DNA of 64,000 nt. Origin: Microcebus murinus (Eukaryota; Chordata; Mammalia; Primates; Cheirogaleidae). Positions 62,841 to 64,000 of this stretch are shown here, piece after piece. The stretch is taken from assembly GCF_040939455.1 (NCBI RefSeq), contig NC_134136.1:101730014-101794013 (forward strand), read 5' to 3'. Each line of letters begins with the position of its first letter. The first letter of the stretch is position 1. The notes beneath the pieces are model-generated. The model did not search any database. It was given only the letters and a program-made list of their open reading frames with translations, and was not told where the DNA came from. Made by a program: the position numbers and the translations under genes.

Positions 62841-63480
62841 TGGGAATCTTTAGTTTTCTGCTGAATTCTTCCTTCACCTTCTATTTTATTTTATGCCTGT
62901 CTGTGTCTCTCTTCCTGTTTTTTGAATTCTACTCAGGAGAGAAGTAGTCTCTCCAGTCTGCCTTGATCAGAAGAACATTTCCAATGTACAAATGATCACA
63001 TATTGCAGGGCTTAATACACAACTGATAACTTCATCATAGATTGTGATTTGTTAGATACGATTTTTTTGAGATCCTTGATACTTTCATTAAGGCCTAGTA
63101 TATGATTTAATACATTAATATGTGCTAATACAGGAACATACATATATAGATATATATATCTATAATCCATAATATACACCTTATTCACTTAACTATTTTC
63201 ACACCAGGCAGTACATCTGTAATGTACCTCTATTACAGATGGGTCATACCAGGCACAAGTGTACTGAGGAAACATTTATTAAATGAATTAAATAAAATTA
63301 ATTGAAAGAGATTATGTAAATTATGACAAAAAGATCCACTGCCAGGATCATGAGGATCATGCACCTTACTTCTTATACTATGTTAATTGGCTTTAAGGAT
63401 AAAAAGCTACAAACTAAAGCATATCATAAAGAAAATATTTATAGAGTTTGTGAAGATACCTGCTTCCAGTAACGGCAGAA
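62841..63480. other. AT-rich DNA, no recognised feature
   Basis: A small TA-rich palindromic stretch lies near 63,140-63,165 (ATATAGATATATATATCTATA). Nothing else can be supported. Confidence 0.4.
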
Positions 63481-63824
63481 TAGTCCATTTCAGCACACCA
63501 TGCTTCTGAGAAAATCTAGGAAAACTGAAAAAAAACTTATTAAAAACACCTGTTTGAAGATAGAAATCCAAGGATGCAAATATTTGAAGGGGAAATATCT
63601 TAGAAGAGTCATCCAGCTGGTGAGGAAGAAATTTGGTATTGCTTTTCCCCTTAAAATTTTTTTACTGATGCAAAGTAGGTGATTGACAACACAAGGTGCT
63701 AAGGAGAAAGTTGTAGTTGAGAAGCTAAGTAGCAGAGCAGGATTTTAGTAGTCTCACTCAACCCAGGAGACCCTGGATTCAGTGCTCTCCAAAGAAAAGA
63801 GGCCCTGGAAAATGCCTTAAGAAT

Positions 63825-64000
63825 CTACCTTGCTCATGGATTGGCAGAATCAATTATCGTTGAAACGTCAATATTACCTAAAGTGATCTACAGAATTAAT
63901 GTAATCCCCATCATGGTACCATCACCATTCTCTAAAGATCTAGAAAAAATAATTCTTCACTTTGTATGGAACCAGAAAAGACCTCATATAGCCAAAGCAA
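63825..64000 (+). mobile_element. L1 ORF2 fragment, cut by the window end
   Basis: GCTCATGGATTGGCAGAATC, ACCTAAAGTGATCTACAGAA and TTTGTATGGAACCAGAAAAG match L1 ORF2 downstream of the RT domain, similar to 19,670-19,810. Its 3' part lies outside the window. The preceding 63,481-63,824 is A-rich and may be older L1 material, but this is unclear. Confidence 0.8.

Noticed and set aside
1..64000. CRISPR arrays, bacterial operons, riboswitches or phage genes
   Set aside because: The sequence is clearly primate nuclear DNA, with Alu, L1, MIR and L2 elements. No such structures are present.

Overview
This window is non-coding nuclear DNA from a primate, most probably a strepsirrhine and probably a Malagasy lemur. 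The Alu at 12,779-13,103 carries lemur-type diagnostic wording (GTGCCGTGGCGTCAGC, then TTGGCCAATTAATTTC between the monomers). The 3' ends of the young L1 copies (21,110-21,290 and 60,479-60,650) are of the strepsirrhine type. The DNA is AT-rich and I see no CpG island. I found no intact protein-coding gene: open frames longer than 60 codons fall in decayed L1 ORFs, Alus, LTRs, a retrocopy or repeated non-coding units.

Region 1 (1 to about 39,600) is the notable part. It is a diverged head-to-tail tandem array of about ten copies of one low-copy unit, about 3.1-3.4 kb each once later insertions are subtracted. The copies are peppered with insertions that differ between copies: a solo LTR, a polyadenylated mini-insertion, a 2.8-kb mRNA-type retrocopy with a perfect 15-bp target duplication, a twin-primed L1 that itself contains a hAT element, a tRNA-Asp 5' fragment with an A-rich tail, several Alus and two 5'-truncated L1s. 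The unit also contains two kinds of conserved structured sequence. One is a run of three small stem-loops. The other is a longer hairpin with a 10-bp perfect core that extends to about 18 paired bases and looks like a small pre-miRNA. The edge copies keep a 1.6-kb block that the internal copies lack, so the array grew in stages. The overall look, AT-rich and L1-rich with tandem units carrying a hairpin, resembles the primate X-linked miRNA clusters. I found none of the known miR-506/514 or miR-888 hairpins, so a new small-RNA cluster is a hypothesis only.

Region 2 (39,600-45,865) is mostly unique AT-rich sequence with an old MIR, an L2 3' end, a decayed L1M piece, a short Alu fragment and a class I ERV LTR.

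Region 3 (45,865-61,450) is an L1 nest. An old L1 is split by two near-full-length, same-orientation decayed L1s that lie end to end. One of these has an Alu inside it, and the right half of the old L1 has a recent short L1 3'-UTR insertion.

Region 4 (61,450-64,000) holds further old repeat pieces, a sequence with a YY1-type CCAAGATGGCG motif, an L1 endonuclease-domain remnant, and the start of another L1 ORF2 fragment that runs off the window. Nothing here works together as a gene system. Any function would lie in transcripts of the Region 1 array.
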